A model generated the notes under the pieces. That model had not been told where the DNA came from, ran no database searches, and saw only the letters and a list, made by a program, of their open reading frames with translations. A stretch of DNA of 48,231 nt, from assembly GCF_018129065.1 (NCBI RefSeq), contig NZ_JAAEDM010000031.1, forward strand, positions 1 to 48,231. Reading direction: 5' to 3'. The position numbers were made by a program, and so were the translations under genes. Of the stretch, positions 1 through 8,183 are shown one piece after another (position 1 is the stretch's first letter; every line of letters starts with the position of its first letter). The stretch comes from Neoroseomonas soli (GTDB lineage: Bacteria; Pseudomonadota; Alphaproteobacteria; Acetobacterales; Acetobacteraceae).

Positions 1-2672
1 GGCTTCGCGGCCGCCTTCGGCCCAGCCTTGGCGGCGGGCTTGCGGGCCGGGGCCTTGGCTGCGGGCGCCTTGCGGGTGGCGGCTTCGGCCGTCTTCGCCG
101 AGGCCTTGCGCGGCGCAGCCTTGGGCGAGGCGGCCTTGCGCGCCGCGGCGCCGCGCGGCTTCAGTGCCTTGCCCTTCTCCTCGAGCAGCGCCACCGCGTC
201 CTCGAGGGTGATGTCCTCCATCGCCACGTCGCGCGGCAGGTTGGCGACCGTCTTGCCGTGCTGGGCATAGGGGCCGAAACGGCCCTTGCGGACCACCACC
301 GGCTCCTTGTCCTTCGGGTGCGCGCCGAGTTCACGCACCCGTGCCCGCGCATCCGCCAGCAGCGCCAGCGCCCGGTTCATGCCGACGGTCAGGACGTCGT
401 CATCCTTGTCGAGCGACTTGAAGACTGTCCCGCAGCGCACATAGGGACCGAAGCGCCCGAGGCCGGCGGTGATCTCCTCCCCCGTCTCGGGATCGAACCC
501 GATGGCGCGGGGCAGGGAGAGCAGGCCGATCGCCTGATCCAGCGTGACAGTATCTGGCGCTACGCCGTTGGGAAGGCTGGTTCTCTTCGGCTTGGTCGGC
601 TTGCCCTTGGCATCCGTGCCGCCCTCGCCGAGCTGGATATAGAAGCCGTAGGGGCCGCGCTTGAGCGTGATCTTCTCGCCCGTCGCCGGGTCGTCGCCGA
701 GTTCCTGGTCGCCGCCCGCACCCTCCGCATTGCCCGAATCCACGCCGAACGGCCGCGTGTAGCGGCATTCCGGGTAGTTGGAGCAGCCGATGAAGGCGCC
801 CGTCCGCCCCAGCCGCAGCCCGAGCCGGCCATTGCCGCAGGTCGGGCAGACGCGCGGGTCCGTGCCGTCGGCGCGCTCGGGGAAGATGTGCGGGCCGAGA
901 TCCTCGTCCAGCGCGTCGATGACGTCGCGGATCTTGAGGTCCTTGGTCGCTTCCACCGCGGCGGAGAAATCCTTCCAGAAGTCGCGCATCACCGCGCGCC
1001 AGTCGGTCTGGCCGGCGGAGATCTCGTCGAGCTTCTCCTCCATCGCCGAGGTGAACCCGGTGTCCACGTAGCGCTCGAAGAAGCGGACGAGGAAGGTGGT
1101 CACCATCCGCCCGAGATCCTGCGCGATGAAGCGCCGCTTCTCGAGCGTGACGTATTTCAGGTCCTGCAGCCGTTGCAGGATCGAGGCGTAGGTCGAGGGG
1201 CGCCCGATTCCCAGTTCTTCCAGGCGCTTGACCAGGGAGGCCTCGGAATAGCGCGGCGGCGGTTGGGTGAAGTGCTGCCTGGCCGTGACCTCTCCGCGCT
1301 TCAGCGGATCCCGCTCCCGCATCGGCGGCAGGATGCGGCTGTCCTCGTCCTCGGTCGGCTCGGCGGGCTTGATGCCGGCGCGGAGGTCGGCGGCGCGGTC
1401 GTCCTCGTCTTCCCTGTAGAGCTTCAGGAAGCCGTCGAAAGCAACGACGGAACCCGTTGCACGGAAACGAAGATTTCGGTCGGCACTGTCGATGTCCACT
1501 GCGGTCTGGTCGAGTTCCGCAGCCGACATCTGGGACGCCACCGCGCGCTTCCAGATCAGTTCGTAGAGCCGGGCCTGGGCGCCATCGAGTTCGCGGGCCA
1601 TCGCCTCCGGCGTGCGGGTGACGTCGGTGGGGCGGATCGCCTCGTGCGCCTCCTGGGCGTTCTTGGCCTTGGTCTGGTACTCGCGCGGGGCGGACGGCAG
1701 GTAATCCGGGCCGAAGGCATCCTTCACATGGTCACGGATGGCGAACATCGCCTCCCGCGCCATCGAGACGCCGTCCGTCCGCATGTAGGTGATGTGCCCG
1801 GCCTCATAGAGCGCCTGGGCCGTGCGCATCGCCTGCTGCGCGCCCATGCCGAGCTTGCGCGAAGCCTCCATCTGCAGCGTCGAGGTCATGAAGGGCGGCG
1901 GCGGGTTGCGCCGGGTCCGCTTCTTCTCGACCGAGGCGACGGCGTAGCTCCCGGCTTCCGCCAGCGCCTTGGCGCGCTTCGCGGTCGCCTCGTCCGGCAG
2001 GTCGAACTGCTCGAGCTTCCTGCCGTCCAGGTGCGTCAGGCGGGCGGTGAAGGGGGCGCCGGCGGGGGTCTGGAAGCGGGCTTCCAGGGTCCAGTATTCG
2101 CGGGCACGGAAGGCCTCGATCTCGGCCTCGCGCTCGCAGATCAGGCGCAGCGCCACCGACTGCACGCGGCCTGCCGACCGGCTGCCCGGCAGCTTGCGCC
2201 ACAGCAGTGGGGAGAGCGTGTAGCCCACCAGGTAGTCCAGCGCGCGGCGCGCCAGGTAGGCGTCGATCAGCGGCACATCGAGGTCGCGTGGGTGCTCCAC
2301 CGCGTATTGCACGGCGCGCTTGGTGATCTCGTTGAAGGTGATGCGCTGGACGTCCTTGCCCTTCAGCGCCCCGCGCTGGCCGAGCATGTCCTTGACGTGC
2401 CAGGAGATCGCCTCGCCCTCGCGATCCGGGTCGGTGGCGAGGAAGAGGCGCTTCGCCCCCTTCAGCGCCTGGGCGATCTTGCCGACCTGCTGTTCTCCGC
2501 GCGGGTCCTTGCCCCAGACCATGGCGAAGTCCTGGTCGGGGATGACGGCGCCATCCTTTTCCTCCAGGTCGCGGACATGGCCGAAGGAGGCGAGGACCGT
2601 GAAGTCCCGCCCGAGATACTTCTCGATCGTCTTGGCCTTGGCCGGGGATTCGACGACAACGACGTCGGACAT
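1..2672 (-). CDS. topA: DNA topoisomerase I, C-terminus cut by window edge
   Basis: Type IA topoisomerase that relaxes negative supercoils by single-strand passage. About 890 residues are visible and the gene runs off the left edge. The N-terminus MSDVVVVESPAKAK carries the TOPRIM glutamate (E8), and DPDREGE at 81-87 gives the Mg-binding acidic triad. The catalytic tyrosine is Y296 in ITYMRTDG. A four-cysteine zinc finger lies at C609/C612/C630/C636, followed by short topoisomerase C-terminal repeats. From about residue 833 the protein becomes a lysine/alanine/proline-rich, histone-H1-like tail that continues past the edge. The ATG lies 10 bp after the dprA stop, so it is probably translated from the pyrC'-plsY-dprA-topA transcript. 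The frame is open throughout; the long opposite-strand frame is a GC artefact. Confidence 0.97.
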   Translation of the reverse strand, partial: MSDVVVVESPAKAKTIEKYLGRDFTVLASFGHVRDLEEKDGAVIPDQDFAMVWGKDPRGEQQVGKIAQALKGAKRLFLATDPDREGEAISWHVKDMLGQRGALKGKDVQRITFNEITKRAVQYAVEHPRDLDVPLIDAYLARRALDYLVGYTLSPLLWRKLPGSRSAGRVQSVALRLICEREAEIEAFRAREYWTLEARFQTPAGAPFTARLTHLDGRKLEQFDLPDEATAKRAKALAEAGSYAVASVEKKRTRRNPPPPFMTSTLQMEASRKLGMGAQQAMRTAQALYEAGHITYMRTDGVSMAREAMFAIRDHVKDAFGPDYLPSAPREYQTKAKNAQEAHEAIRPTDVTRTPEAMARELDGAQARLYELIWKRAVASQMSAAELDQTAVDIDSADRNLRFRATGSVVAFDGFLKLYREDEDDRAADLRAGIKPAEPTEDEDSRILPPMRERDPLKRGEVTARQHFTQPPPRYSEASLVKRLEELGIGRPSTYASILQRLQDLKYVTLEKRRFIAQDLGRMVTTFLVRFFERYVDTGFTSAMEEKLDEISAGQTDWRAVMRDFWKDFSAAVEATKDLKIRDVIDALDEDLGPHIFPERADGTDPRVCPTCGNGRLGLRLGRTGAFIGCSNYPECRYTRPFGVDSGNAEGAGGDQELGDDPATGEKITLKRGPYGFYIQLGEGGTDAKGKPTKPKRTSLPNGVAPDTVTLDQAIGLLSLPRAIGFDPETGEEITAGLGRFGPYVRCGTVFKSLDKDDDVLTVGMNRALALLADARARVRELGAHPKDKEPVVVRKGRFGPYAQHGKTVANLPRDVAMEDITLEDAVALLEEKGKALKPRGAAARKAASPKAAPRKASAKTAEAATRKAPAAKAPARKPAAKAGPKAAAK

Positions 2673-2682
2673 GCTTTGAGGA

Positions 2683-3804
2683 TCACCCGTTCGCAGAGCG
2701 CATGACGCGGTGGCCGGGCAGCAGTTCCACCCGGCCTTCGAGCTCCAGATCCGTCAGCACGGCCTGGAGTTCGGGTGCAGTCAGGTGGCAGCGCCGCAGC
2801 ACCTCGTCAACCGATACCGGTGACATTCCAATTAATTCAAGGACTTCCCCCGTCCCTTCCGGGGGTGGGCCGAGGGGGTCGGCGGCCTCCGGCGCCGTTT
2901 CGGCGTTCGCCGGCGCCATCCGGGAGGGGTCGAAGAGGGGGCCGGCGCGCGGCGCATCGGGCAGGTGGTCGAGCACGTCCTCGGCCGTTTCGACCAGGTG
3001 CGCGCCCTGTCGGATCAGGTCGTTCGAGCCGCGGCAGCGCGGGTCGAGCGGGCTGCCCGGTACCGCGAAGACCTCCCGCCCGTGCTCCAGCGCCAGGCGC
3101 GCGGTGATCAGCGTGCCGGAGCGGTGCGCGGCCTCCACCACCACCACGCCGAGCGACAGCCCGGCCACGATCCGGTTTCGCCTTGGAAAGTGCCGGTTCA
3201 GCGGCGCGGTGCCGAGCGGGCTTTCCGCCACCACCGCCCCGCGCCCCGCGATCCGCGCGGCGAGCCCCGCATTCTCCGGCGGATAGGGCACGTCGATGCC
3301 GCCGGGCAACACGGCGATGGTGCCGCCGCTGCGCAGCGCCCCCTCATGCGCGGCGGTGTCCACGCCGCGGGCGAGGCCCGAGACGACCGTCAGCCCCTTG
3401 CCGGCCAGGGCCTCAGCCAGTTGCTCCGCCACGCGGCGCCCGGCGGCGGAGGCATTGCGCGCCCCCACCACGGCCACCGCCGGCGCGGCGAGCAGCGGCG
3501 CATCGCCGAGCACGGCGATCACCGGCGGCGCATCGGGCAACAGCGCCAGCAGGGGCGGGTAGAGCGGGTCGTCGAGGAACACGAATCGGCCGCCGAGTTG
3601 CGCGAGTGCCGCCCCCTCCCGCTCGGCTTCGGCCGCTGGTGGCGGCTGGTACGGCGTGGCGCGGGTGGTGCTCAGTGCGGGCAGGGCGGCGAGTGCAGCC
3701 TCAGGGTCCCGATGACGTGCGATGAGCTTGCGGAATGTAAGGGGGCCGATGCCCTCGGTGCGGGCGAGGCGGAGTCGGGCCAGGGTGTCCGGGGTCATGG
3801 TCAT
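2683..3804 (-). CDS. dprA: DNA-processing protein DprA (Smf)
   Basis: Single-stranded-DNA-binding recombination mediator that loads RecA during natural transformation. About 373 residues. Helix-hairpin-helix-like N-terminus (TEGIGPLTFRKLI), then the Rossmann-type DNA-processing domain with VVGARNAS near 112-119 and SGLARGVDTAAH near 142-153, and a C-terminal winged helix (about 310-365, MSPVSVDEVLRRC) typical of proteobacterial DprA. ATG 3804 (MTMTPDTL) was chosen over GTG 3825 because the extra seven residues fall inside a GC-rich hairpin and look non-coding; ATG 3798 is also possible. It follows plsY by about 145 bp and precedes topA by 10 bp. Many non-competent bacteria also carry dprA, so the gene alone does not prove competence. 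Confidence 0.94.
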   Translation of the reverse strand: MTMTPDTLARLRLARTEGIGPLTFRKLIARHRDPEAALAALPALSTTRATPYQPPPAAEAEREGAALAQLGGRFVFLDDPLYPPLLALLPDAPPVIAVLGDAPLLAAPAVAVVGARNASAAGRRVAEQLAEALAGKGLTVVSGLARGVDTAAHEGALRSGGTIAVLPGGIDVPYPPENAGLAARIAGRGAVVAESPLGTAPLNRHFPRRNRIVAGLSLGVVVVEAAHRSGTLITARLALEHGREVFAVPGSPLDPRCRGSNDLIRQGAHLVETAEDVLDHLPDAPRAGPLFDPSRMAPANAETAPEAADPLGPPPEGTGEVLELIGMSPVSVDEVLRRCHLTAPELQAVLTDLELEGRVELLPGHRVMRSANG

Positions 3805-3805
3805 C

Positions 3806-3826
3806 CGTGGGGGCGCCGCCCCCACG
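3806..3826 (-). promoter_or_regulatory. Perfect 9-bp hairpin at the dprA translation start
   Basis: CGTGGGGGC and GCCCCCACG are perfect complements separated by 3 nt, ending 1 nt before the preferred dprA ATG. In RNA this would cover the ribosome-binding region. It could restrict dprA translation or be a short repetitive intergenic palindrome of the kind common in GC-rich genomes. No function is shown. Confidence 0.45.
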
Positions 3827-3900
3827 CCCCCGCCGGGGTGCGCGGCGCATCCCGGCCCCCGCCAGAACTGGGGCGCGGCCGGTGGGGAGGTGGAGGCAGA

Positions 3901-3930
3901 AAGTTCACGCGATAGAGATAGCGTGAATTT
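3901..3930 (-). terminator. Hairpin just downstream of plsY
   Basis: TTCACGC (3904-3910) pairs with GCGTGAA (3921-3927) across 10 nt, and the stem extends to 10 bp with one mismatch. It begins 18 bp after the plsY stop. On the minus strand the second arm is followed by a short T-rich stretch, fitting a weak intrinsic terminator or attenuator between plsY and dprA. A protein-binding palindrome for dprA-topA is the alternative. Confidence 0.45.
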
Positions 3931-3948
3931 CTACCGGAAGGCGAGGGC

Positions 3949-4551
3949 TCAGCCCTTCTGCCCGATCCGCGGTTCCGTCCCCGCGATCAGCCGCCGGATG
4001 TTCGCTTCGTGTCGCCAGAAGACCAGCAACCCGACCAGCAGGGCCAGGAGCGCGTGTTCCGCATCCGCCAGCAGCAGCGCCAGCAGCGGCGCGGCAGCGA
4101 GGGCCGCCAGCGCGCCGGCCGAGGAGATCCGCGTCACCTTCGCCGCGACCAGCCAGACCGCGCAGCAGGCGAGCCCGACAGGCCACATGGCGCCGAGATA
4201 GACGCCGAGCCCCGTCGCCACCCCCTTGCCGCCCTTGAAGCCCAGCCAGACCGGCAGCGTGTGCCCGAGCACCGCCGCCGTCCCGGCCACCAGATCCTGC
4301 TCGCCGAGGAAGGCCCGCGCCAGCAGCACCGCGGCCACGCCCTTCAGGCCATCGAGCAGCAGCGTCGCCGCCGCGAGCTTCCTGTTGCCCGTCCGCAGGA
4401 CGTTGGTCGCGCCGATATTGCCCGAGCCGATCGCCCGGATGTCCCCGAGCCCCGCCGCGCGCGTCAGGATCAGCCCGAAGGGAATCGAGCCGACCAGGTA
4501 GCCGCCGACCAGGGCGAGCAGGAAGGCGATGCTGTCCGCGTGTTCGCCCAT
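3949..4551 (-). CDS. plsY: Glycerol-3-phosphate acyltransferase PlsY
   Basis: Inner-membrane enzyme that transfers the acyl group of acyl-phosphate to glycerol-3-phosphate, the first step of phospholipid synthesis with PlsX. 200 residues with about five hydrophobic segments. The three PlsY signatures are present: GSGNIGATN on the first cytoplasmic loop, LGFKGGKGVATGLG in the middle, and the C-terminal HEANIRRLIAGTEPRI. The ATG lies 2 bp after the pyrC' stop, so the two are almost certainly co-transcribed and perhaps translationally coupled. A hairpin follows the stop codon. Confidence 0.96.
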   Translation of the reverse strand: MGEHADSIAFLLALVGGYLVGSIPFGLILTRAAGLGDIRAIGSGNIGATNVLRTGNRKLAAATLLLDGLKGVAAVLLARAFLGEQDLVAGTAAVLGHTLPVWLGFKGGKGVATGLGVYLGAMWPVGLACCAVWLVAAKVTRISSAGALAALAAAPLLALLLADAEHALLALLVGLLVFWRHEANIRRLIAGTEPRIGQKG

Positions 4552-4553
4552 GC

Positions 4554-5831
4554 TCAGCCCCCGAAGACCCGGCGGCCGGACTTCCAGGTGCCGAGCACGC
4601 GACCCTCGAGCGCCCGCCCATCGAAGGGGGAATTCTGCGCCTTGCCGGGCAGTTTCCCCGCCTCGACCTTCCAGCCGCGATCGGGATGGAACAGGACCAG
4701 GTCCGCCGGCGCGCCCTTGGCCAGCCGGCCGCAGGCAAGCCCCAGCAGCGCCGCCGGCTTCGCAGTCAGCAGGCCGAGCGCTGTCAGCATCGGAATGTCG
4801 CCCGCGTGAACCCGCGCCAGCGTCACGGCGAGCAGGGTGGCGAGGCCTGCACCCCCGGCCTCGGCCTGGGCGAAGGGGAGCCGCTTGTCATCGGCATCGC
4901 GCGGCTGATGGTCGGAGGCGATCGCATCCAACGTCCCGTCCGCCAGCGCGGCGACCACTGCCCGGCGATCGGCCTCGGTGCGCAGCGGGGGCGAAAGCTT
5001 CGCATAGGTGCGGTAGTCGCCGATCGCCGTCTCGTTCAGGTCGAAATAGGGCGGCGCGGTATCGGCGGTGACTAGCAGGCCCTCGGCCTTGGCGGCGCGG
5101 ATCAGGTCGAGCGCCGCCGCGGTCGAGACATGGGCGAAGTGCACATGGCCGCCGGTCATGCGCGCGAGGGCGATGTCGCGCGCGACCATCATCGCCTCCG
5201 CGGCCGGCGGTATCGCAGGAAGGCCGAGGCGGGTGGCGAGTTCGCCCTCCGTCGCCGAGCCGCCGGCGGCAAGGGACGGCTCCTCCGGGTGCTGCACGAC
5301 GAAGGCGCCGAAGGCGCGCGCGTAGGACAGCGCGAGCCGCATCGTCCGCGCATTGCCGATCGCCCGCACGCCGTCGGTGAAGGCGATGGCGCCGGCTTCC
5401 CGCAGCAGGCCGAGTTCGGCGAGTTCCTTACCCGCGCAGCCGACCGTGGCGGCGCCGTAGGGCAGCAGCGCGACCGAGCCCGTCGCCTCGCCCCGGCGGA
5501 TGATGAAGGAGAGCAGCGCCGGATCGTCGAGCGCCGGATCGGTGTCGGGCAGCACGCAGAGGGTCGTGATGCCCCCCGCGGCGGCGGCGGCGGCGGCGGA
5601 GGCGATGGTTTCGCGGTGCTCCGCGCCGGGCTCGCCGAGATTGGCGCGCAGGTCCACGAGGCCCGGGGCCAGGCAGGCGCCGTTGGCGTCCAGCACCTCC
5701 GCGTCATCGGGCGCCGTGAGGCCGGGGCCGAGATCGGCGATGGCGCCGTCGCGGACCAGCAGCGCGCCGGGCGCGTCGAGGCCGGAGGCTGGGTCGAGGA
5801 GGCGGGCGCCGGTGATCAGCAGGTCGCGCAT
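4554..5831 (-). CDS. pyrC: Dihydroorotase-like protein, probably non-catalytic (pseudo-DHOase)
   Basis: 425-residue amidohydrolase-fold protein of the dihydroorotase family. Active DHOases carry DxHxHxREPG; here residues 60-69 read DLRANLGEPG, so both metal-binding histidines (R62, N64) and the substrate arginine (G66) are gone. H181, H231/H234 and D307 in ASDHQPRD remain. This pattern fits the inactive PyrC'/PyrX proteins known to assemble structurally with aspartate transcarbamoylase. A true dihydroorotase should then lie elsewhere in the genome (inference). It heads the minus-strand run into plsY, dprA and topA. The pyrB gene is about 1.2 kb upstream on the same strand, separated by GNAT and GFA genes. 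Confidence 0.9.
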   Translation of the reverse strand: MRDLLITGARLLDPASGLDAPGALLVRDGAIADLGPGLTAPDDAEVLDANGACLAPGLVDLRANLGEPGAEHRETIASAAAAAAAGGITTLCVLPDTDPALDDPALLSFIIRRGEATGSVALLPYGAATVGCAGKELAELGLLREAGAIAFTDGVRAIGNARTMRLALSYARAFGAFVVQHPEEPSLAAGGSATEGELATRLGLPAIPPAAEAMMVARDIALARMTGGHVHFAHVSTAAALDLIRAAKAEGLLVTADTAPPYFDLNETAIGDYRTYAKLSPPLRTEADRRAVVAALADGTLDAIASDHQPRDADDKRLPFAQAEAGGAGLATLLAVTLARVHAGDIPMLTALGLLTAKPAALLGLACGRLAKGAPADLVLFHPDRGWKVEAGKLPGKAQNSPFDGRALEGRVLGTWKSGRRVFGG

Positions 5832-5981
5832 GGGTTCCGCTTATAGACGGATGGCCGAGTCCTGCCATGGGGCGGTGCGCGGGCGCGCAGACCGACGGGA
5901 CCAAGGGCTGCACCGGACGGGCGCCGTCGGGGCGCGCCGGTTCCGCTGCCGAAGCTCGGGGATGGCCATGGCAGCCCGACC

Positions 5982-6014
5982 GGTGCTTTCCGCCCGAGCA
6001 CCTTGCATTTCTTT
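5982..6014 (+). terminator. Terminator-like hairpin with T-rich tail, no obvious parent gene
   Basis: GGTGCT (5982-5987) pairs with AGCACC (5997-6002), followed by TTGCATTTCTTTTG. It sits in the divergent spacer between pyrC' and the GFA gene, and no plus-strand gene ends just before it. It could attenuate the GFA leader, end a short untranslated RNA, or be chance. The rest of 5832-6107 shows nothing I can name. Confidence 0.3.
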
Positions 6015-6107
6015 TGTGTCGCCGACGAAATGTGTGGTGGGGTCCTCCTGGCATCGCGGCGTGCCCCGGCACGTATCCGGCCGCGCAGCGCGCCATGGAG
6101 ACGCCAG

Positions 6108-6545
6108 ATGGAAAAGATCGCCAGATGCCTGTGCGGTGGGCTGCGCGCCATAGTGACGGCGGACCCGCGGAGCGTGACCATTTGCCACTGCACGGACTGC
6201 CAGCGCCGCTCCGGCGTGCCGCTGACAAGCAATGCCCACTACCGGACATCGGATGTGCGGCTGGACGGGCCGTACAAGGTCTATGTCCGCGATGGCCAGG
6301 AAGGGCGGAAGGTCCGCCACCACTTCTGCCCGGAGTGCGGCACGACCGTGTTCTCGCAGGGCGAGAAGTTTCCCGGCCTCTGCACGGTCTTCGTGGGCGC
6401 CTTCGCCGATCCGGACTACCCGGCGCCCACGGCCTCGGTCTTCGAGGAAACGATGCACACCTGGGTCATCCTCCCGCCGGGAATCGAGCGCTATCGGCAG
6501 GGTCGGGCTCCGGGCGCCCTGACGCCCACGACCGGCGGGCGCTGA
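6108..6545 (+). CDS. GFA/CENP-V-type zinc-binding protein
   Basis: 145-residue protein of the glutathione-dependent formaldehyde-activating (GFA)/Mss4-like fold. The zinc ligands are visible: C7 and C9 in CLCGG, C26-x-C28-x2-C31 in CHCTDCQRRSG, and C74-x2-C77 in FCPECGTTVF. Members bind zinc; catalytic roles are mostly unproven outside the Gfa prototype. ATG 6108 has GGAG 8 bp upstream and begins right at the first cysteine motif, so the longer frame from 6003 is rejected. It is a lone plus-strand gene between minus-strand pyrC' and GNAT, converging on the latter with a 28-bp gap. Confidence 0.9.
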   Translation: MEKIARCLCGGLRAIVTADPRSVTICHCTDCQRRSGVPLTSNAHYRTSDVRLDGPYKVYVRDGQEGRKVRHHFCPECGTTVFSQGEKFPGLCTVFVGAFADPDYPAPTASVFEETMHTWVILPPGIERYRQGRAPGALTPTTGGR

Positions 6546-6573
6546 CCAGGGGCGGCAGCGCGATCCGCCTGGC

Positions 6574-7044
6574 CTACGGCAGCGGTTGGCCCGGTGGCGA
6601 AAGACGCCTTTCCATGAACACCCGCCGGAAGCCCGCCTGTTCCTCCCGGTGCGTCTCGGTGAAGCCGAGGCGCAGGTAGCGGGCGATGTTCGTCGTCATC
6701 ATTTCGTTGGTGTAGAGCCAGACCCGGGCATGGCCGCGGCGGCGAGCCTCGGCCTCCGTGAAGGCCATCAGCGCGCCGCCGAGGCCGCGGCCGCGCGCCT
6801 CCGGCGCCACGGCGATGTTGTCGAGCAGCAGCCCGTCCTTGGTGTCCTCGAGGATCAGCGCGCCGACCAGGCGGCCGGCTTCCTCGACGACCCAGGCCTG
6901 GTCCGCGGCGATACGGGCGGCGTAGTCGTCGGTCATCGGCATGGGCTCGCGGCCCACGGTCGGCACCCATTCCGCATAGGCGGCGCGAACCAGGTCCCGC
7001 AGCGCGGCGGCTTCCTCGGGCCGTGCGCGCCGGGGCTCGTTCAC
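6574..7044 (-). CDS. GNAT family N-acetyltransferase
   Basis: 156-residue acetyl-CoA-dependent acyltransferase; substrate unknown. The acetyl-CoA pyrophosphate loop is [12 protein letters not shown] (81-92), preceded by the LDNIAVAP strand and followed by the [14 protein letters not shown]-terminal motif. Translation starts at GTG 7044, overlapping the pyrB stop by 4 bp (GTGA), so it is very likely translationally coupled to pyrB. Nothing in the protein indicates a pyrimidine role, so the coupling may be incidental. Confidence 0.9.
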   Translation of the reverse strand: MNEPRRARPEEAAALRDLVRAAYAEWVPTVGREPMPMTDDYAARIAADQAWVVEEAGRLVGALILEDTKDGLLLDNIAVAPEARGRGLGGALMAFTEAEARRRGHARVWLYTNEMMTTNIARYLRLGFTETHREEQAGFRRVFMERRLSPPGQPLP

Positions 7045-7976
7045 CGGTTCCGCGGCAGCCGCCGCGCCAGCACGTCCAGCACCGCCATGCGGCAGGCGAC
7101 GCCCATTTCCACCTGCTCCCCGATCACGGAGCGCGTCGGGTGGTCGGCGATGGCGCTGTCGATCTCGACGCCGCGGTTCATCGGGCCGGGGTGCATGACG
7201 ATGCTGTCGGGCTTCGCGTGCGCCAGCTTCTCGGCATCCAGGCCGTAGAAGCGGAAGAACTCACGCGCCGAGGGCACCAGCCCGCCTGACATGCGTTCGC
7301 GCTGCAGGCGCAGCATCATCACCACGTCGGCGTCCTTGAGGCCCGCCTTCATGTCGTGGAAGACCTCGACCCCGAGCCGCGCGACATCCGCCGGGATTAG
7401 CGTGGGCGGACCGATGATCCGCACGCGGCTGCCCATCGTCGTCAGCAGATGGATGTTCGACCGCGCGACGCGGGAATGGGCGATGTCGCCGCAGATCGCG
7501 ACGATCAGCCCTTCGAGGCTTCCCTTGTGGCGGCGAATGGTCAGGGCGTCGAGCAGCGCCTGGGTCGGATGCTCGTGCGTGCCGTCGCCGGCATTGATGA
7601 CGGCCGCATCGACCTTCTGGGAGAGCAGCGCCGGCGCGCCGGACTGCGCGTGGCGGATGACCAGCAGGTCGCACTGCATGGCGTTCAGCGTGCTCGCGGT
7701 GTCGAGCAGCGTCTCGCCCTTGTTCACCGAGGAGGTGCTGACGGACATGTTGATCACGTCCGCCCCCAGCCGCTTGCCGGCGAGCTCGAAGCTGGTGCGG
7801 GTGCGGGTGCTGTCCTCGAAGAACAGGTTGATGAGGGTCCTGCCCTTGAGCAGGTCCCGCTGCGTCTTTCCGCTGCGGTTCAGCAGGGCATAGGATTCCG
7901 CGAGGTCGAGCAGGTCCGCGATGTGCGGCGGCTCGAGCCCCTCGATGGCGAGCAGGTGTTTGGACGGGTGCGACAC
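7041..7976 (-). CDS. pyrB: Aspartate carbamoyltransferase catalytic subunit
   Basis: Condenses carbamoyl phosphate with aspartate, the committed step of pyrimidine synthesis. 311 residues, normal for a catalytic chain. The carbamoyl-phosphate loop STRTRTSFE is at 56-64, HPTQALLD at 136-143 and the C-terminal [10 protein letters not shown] binding motif is present. No pyrI regulatory gene is nearby, which fits ATCases that instead partner with active or inactive dihydroorotase; the nearby pseudo-DHOase is the likely partner. The gene overlaps the GNAT gene by 4 bp. The 207-bp upstream gap to the divergent M15 gene should hold its promoter, but I cannot pick out a clear one. Confidence 0.96.
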   Translation of the reverse strand: MSHPSKHLLAIEGLEPPHIADLLDLAESYALLNRSGKTQRDLLKGRTLINLFFEDSTRTRTSFELAGKRLGADVINMSVSTSSVNKGETLLDTASTLNAMQCDLLVIRHAQSGAPALLSQKVDAAVINAGDGTHEHPTQALLDALTIRRHKGSLEGLIVAICGDIAHSRVARSNIHLLTTMGSRVRIIGPPTLIPADVARLGVEVFHDMKAGLKDADVVMMLRLQRERMSGGLVPSAREFFRFYGLDAEKLAHAKPDSIVMHPGPMNRGVEIDSAIADHPTRSVIGEQVEMGVACRMAVLDVLARRLPRNR

Positions 7977-8183
7977 GGCCGGACCTTAGGCCGCCGGAGC
8001 AGATTCGGCCAGGGTCGGGGCCGCCGCGGCCGGGTCGCCGCGCTGCGACCTGACGCACACAGGGCGGCAGCCGGAAGTGGTAGAAGGGTGGCCGGCCTCA
8101 ACCGGCCCCGGCGACGTCCGGCAGTGTCACCTACGGAGATTTTCGCACCGCATCCCAGCCCTTCCGCCACGCAGGAGAGCCCG

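Noticed and set aside
258-2705. Long plus-strand frame of 815 codons opposite topA
   Set aside because: Arg/Ala/Gly/Leu-rich composition without motifs; it mirrors the high-GC third positions of the real topA on the minus strand.
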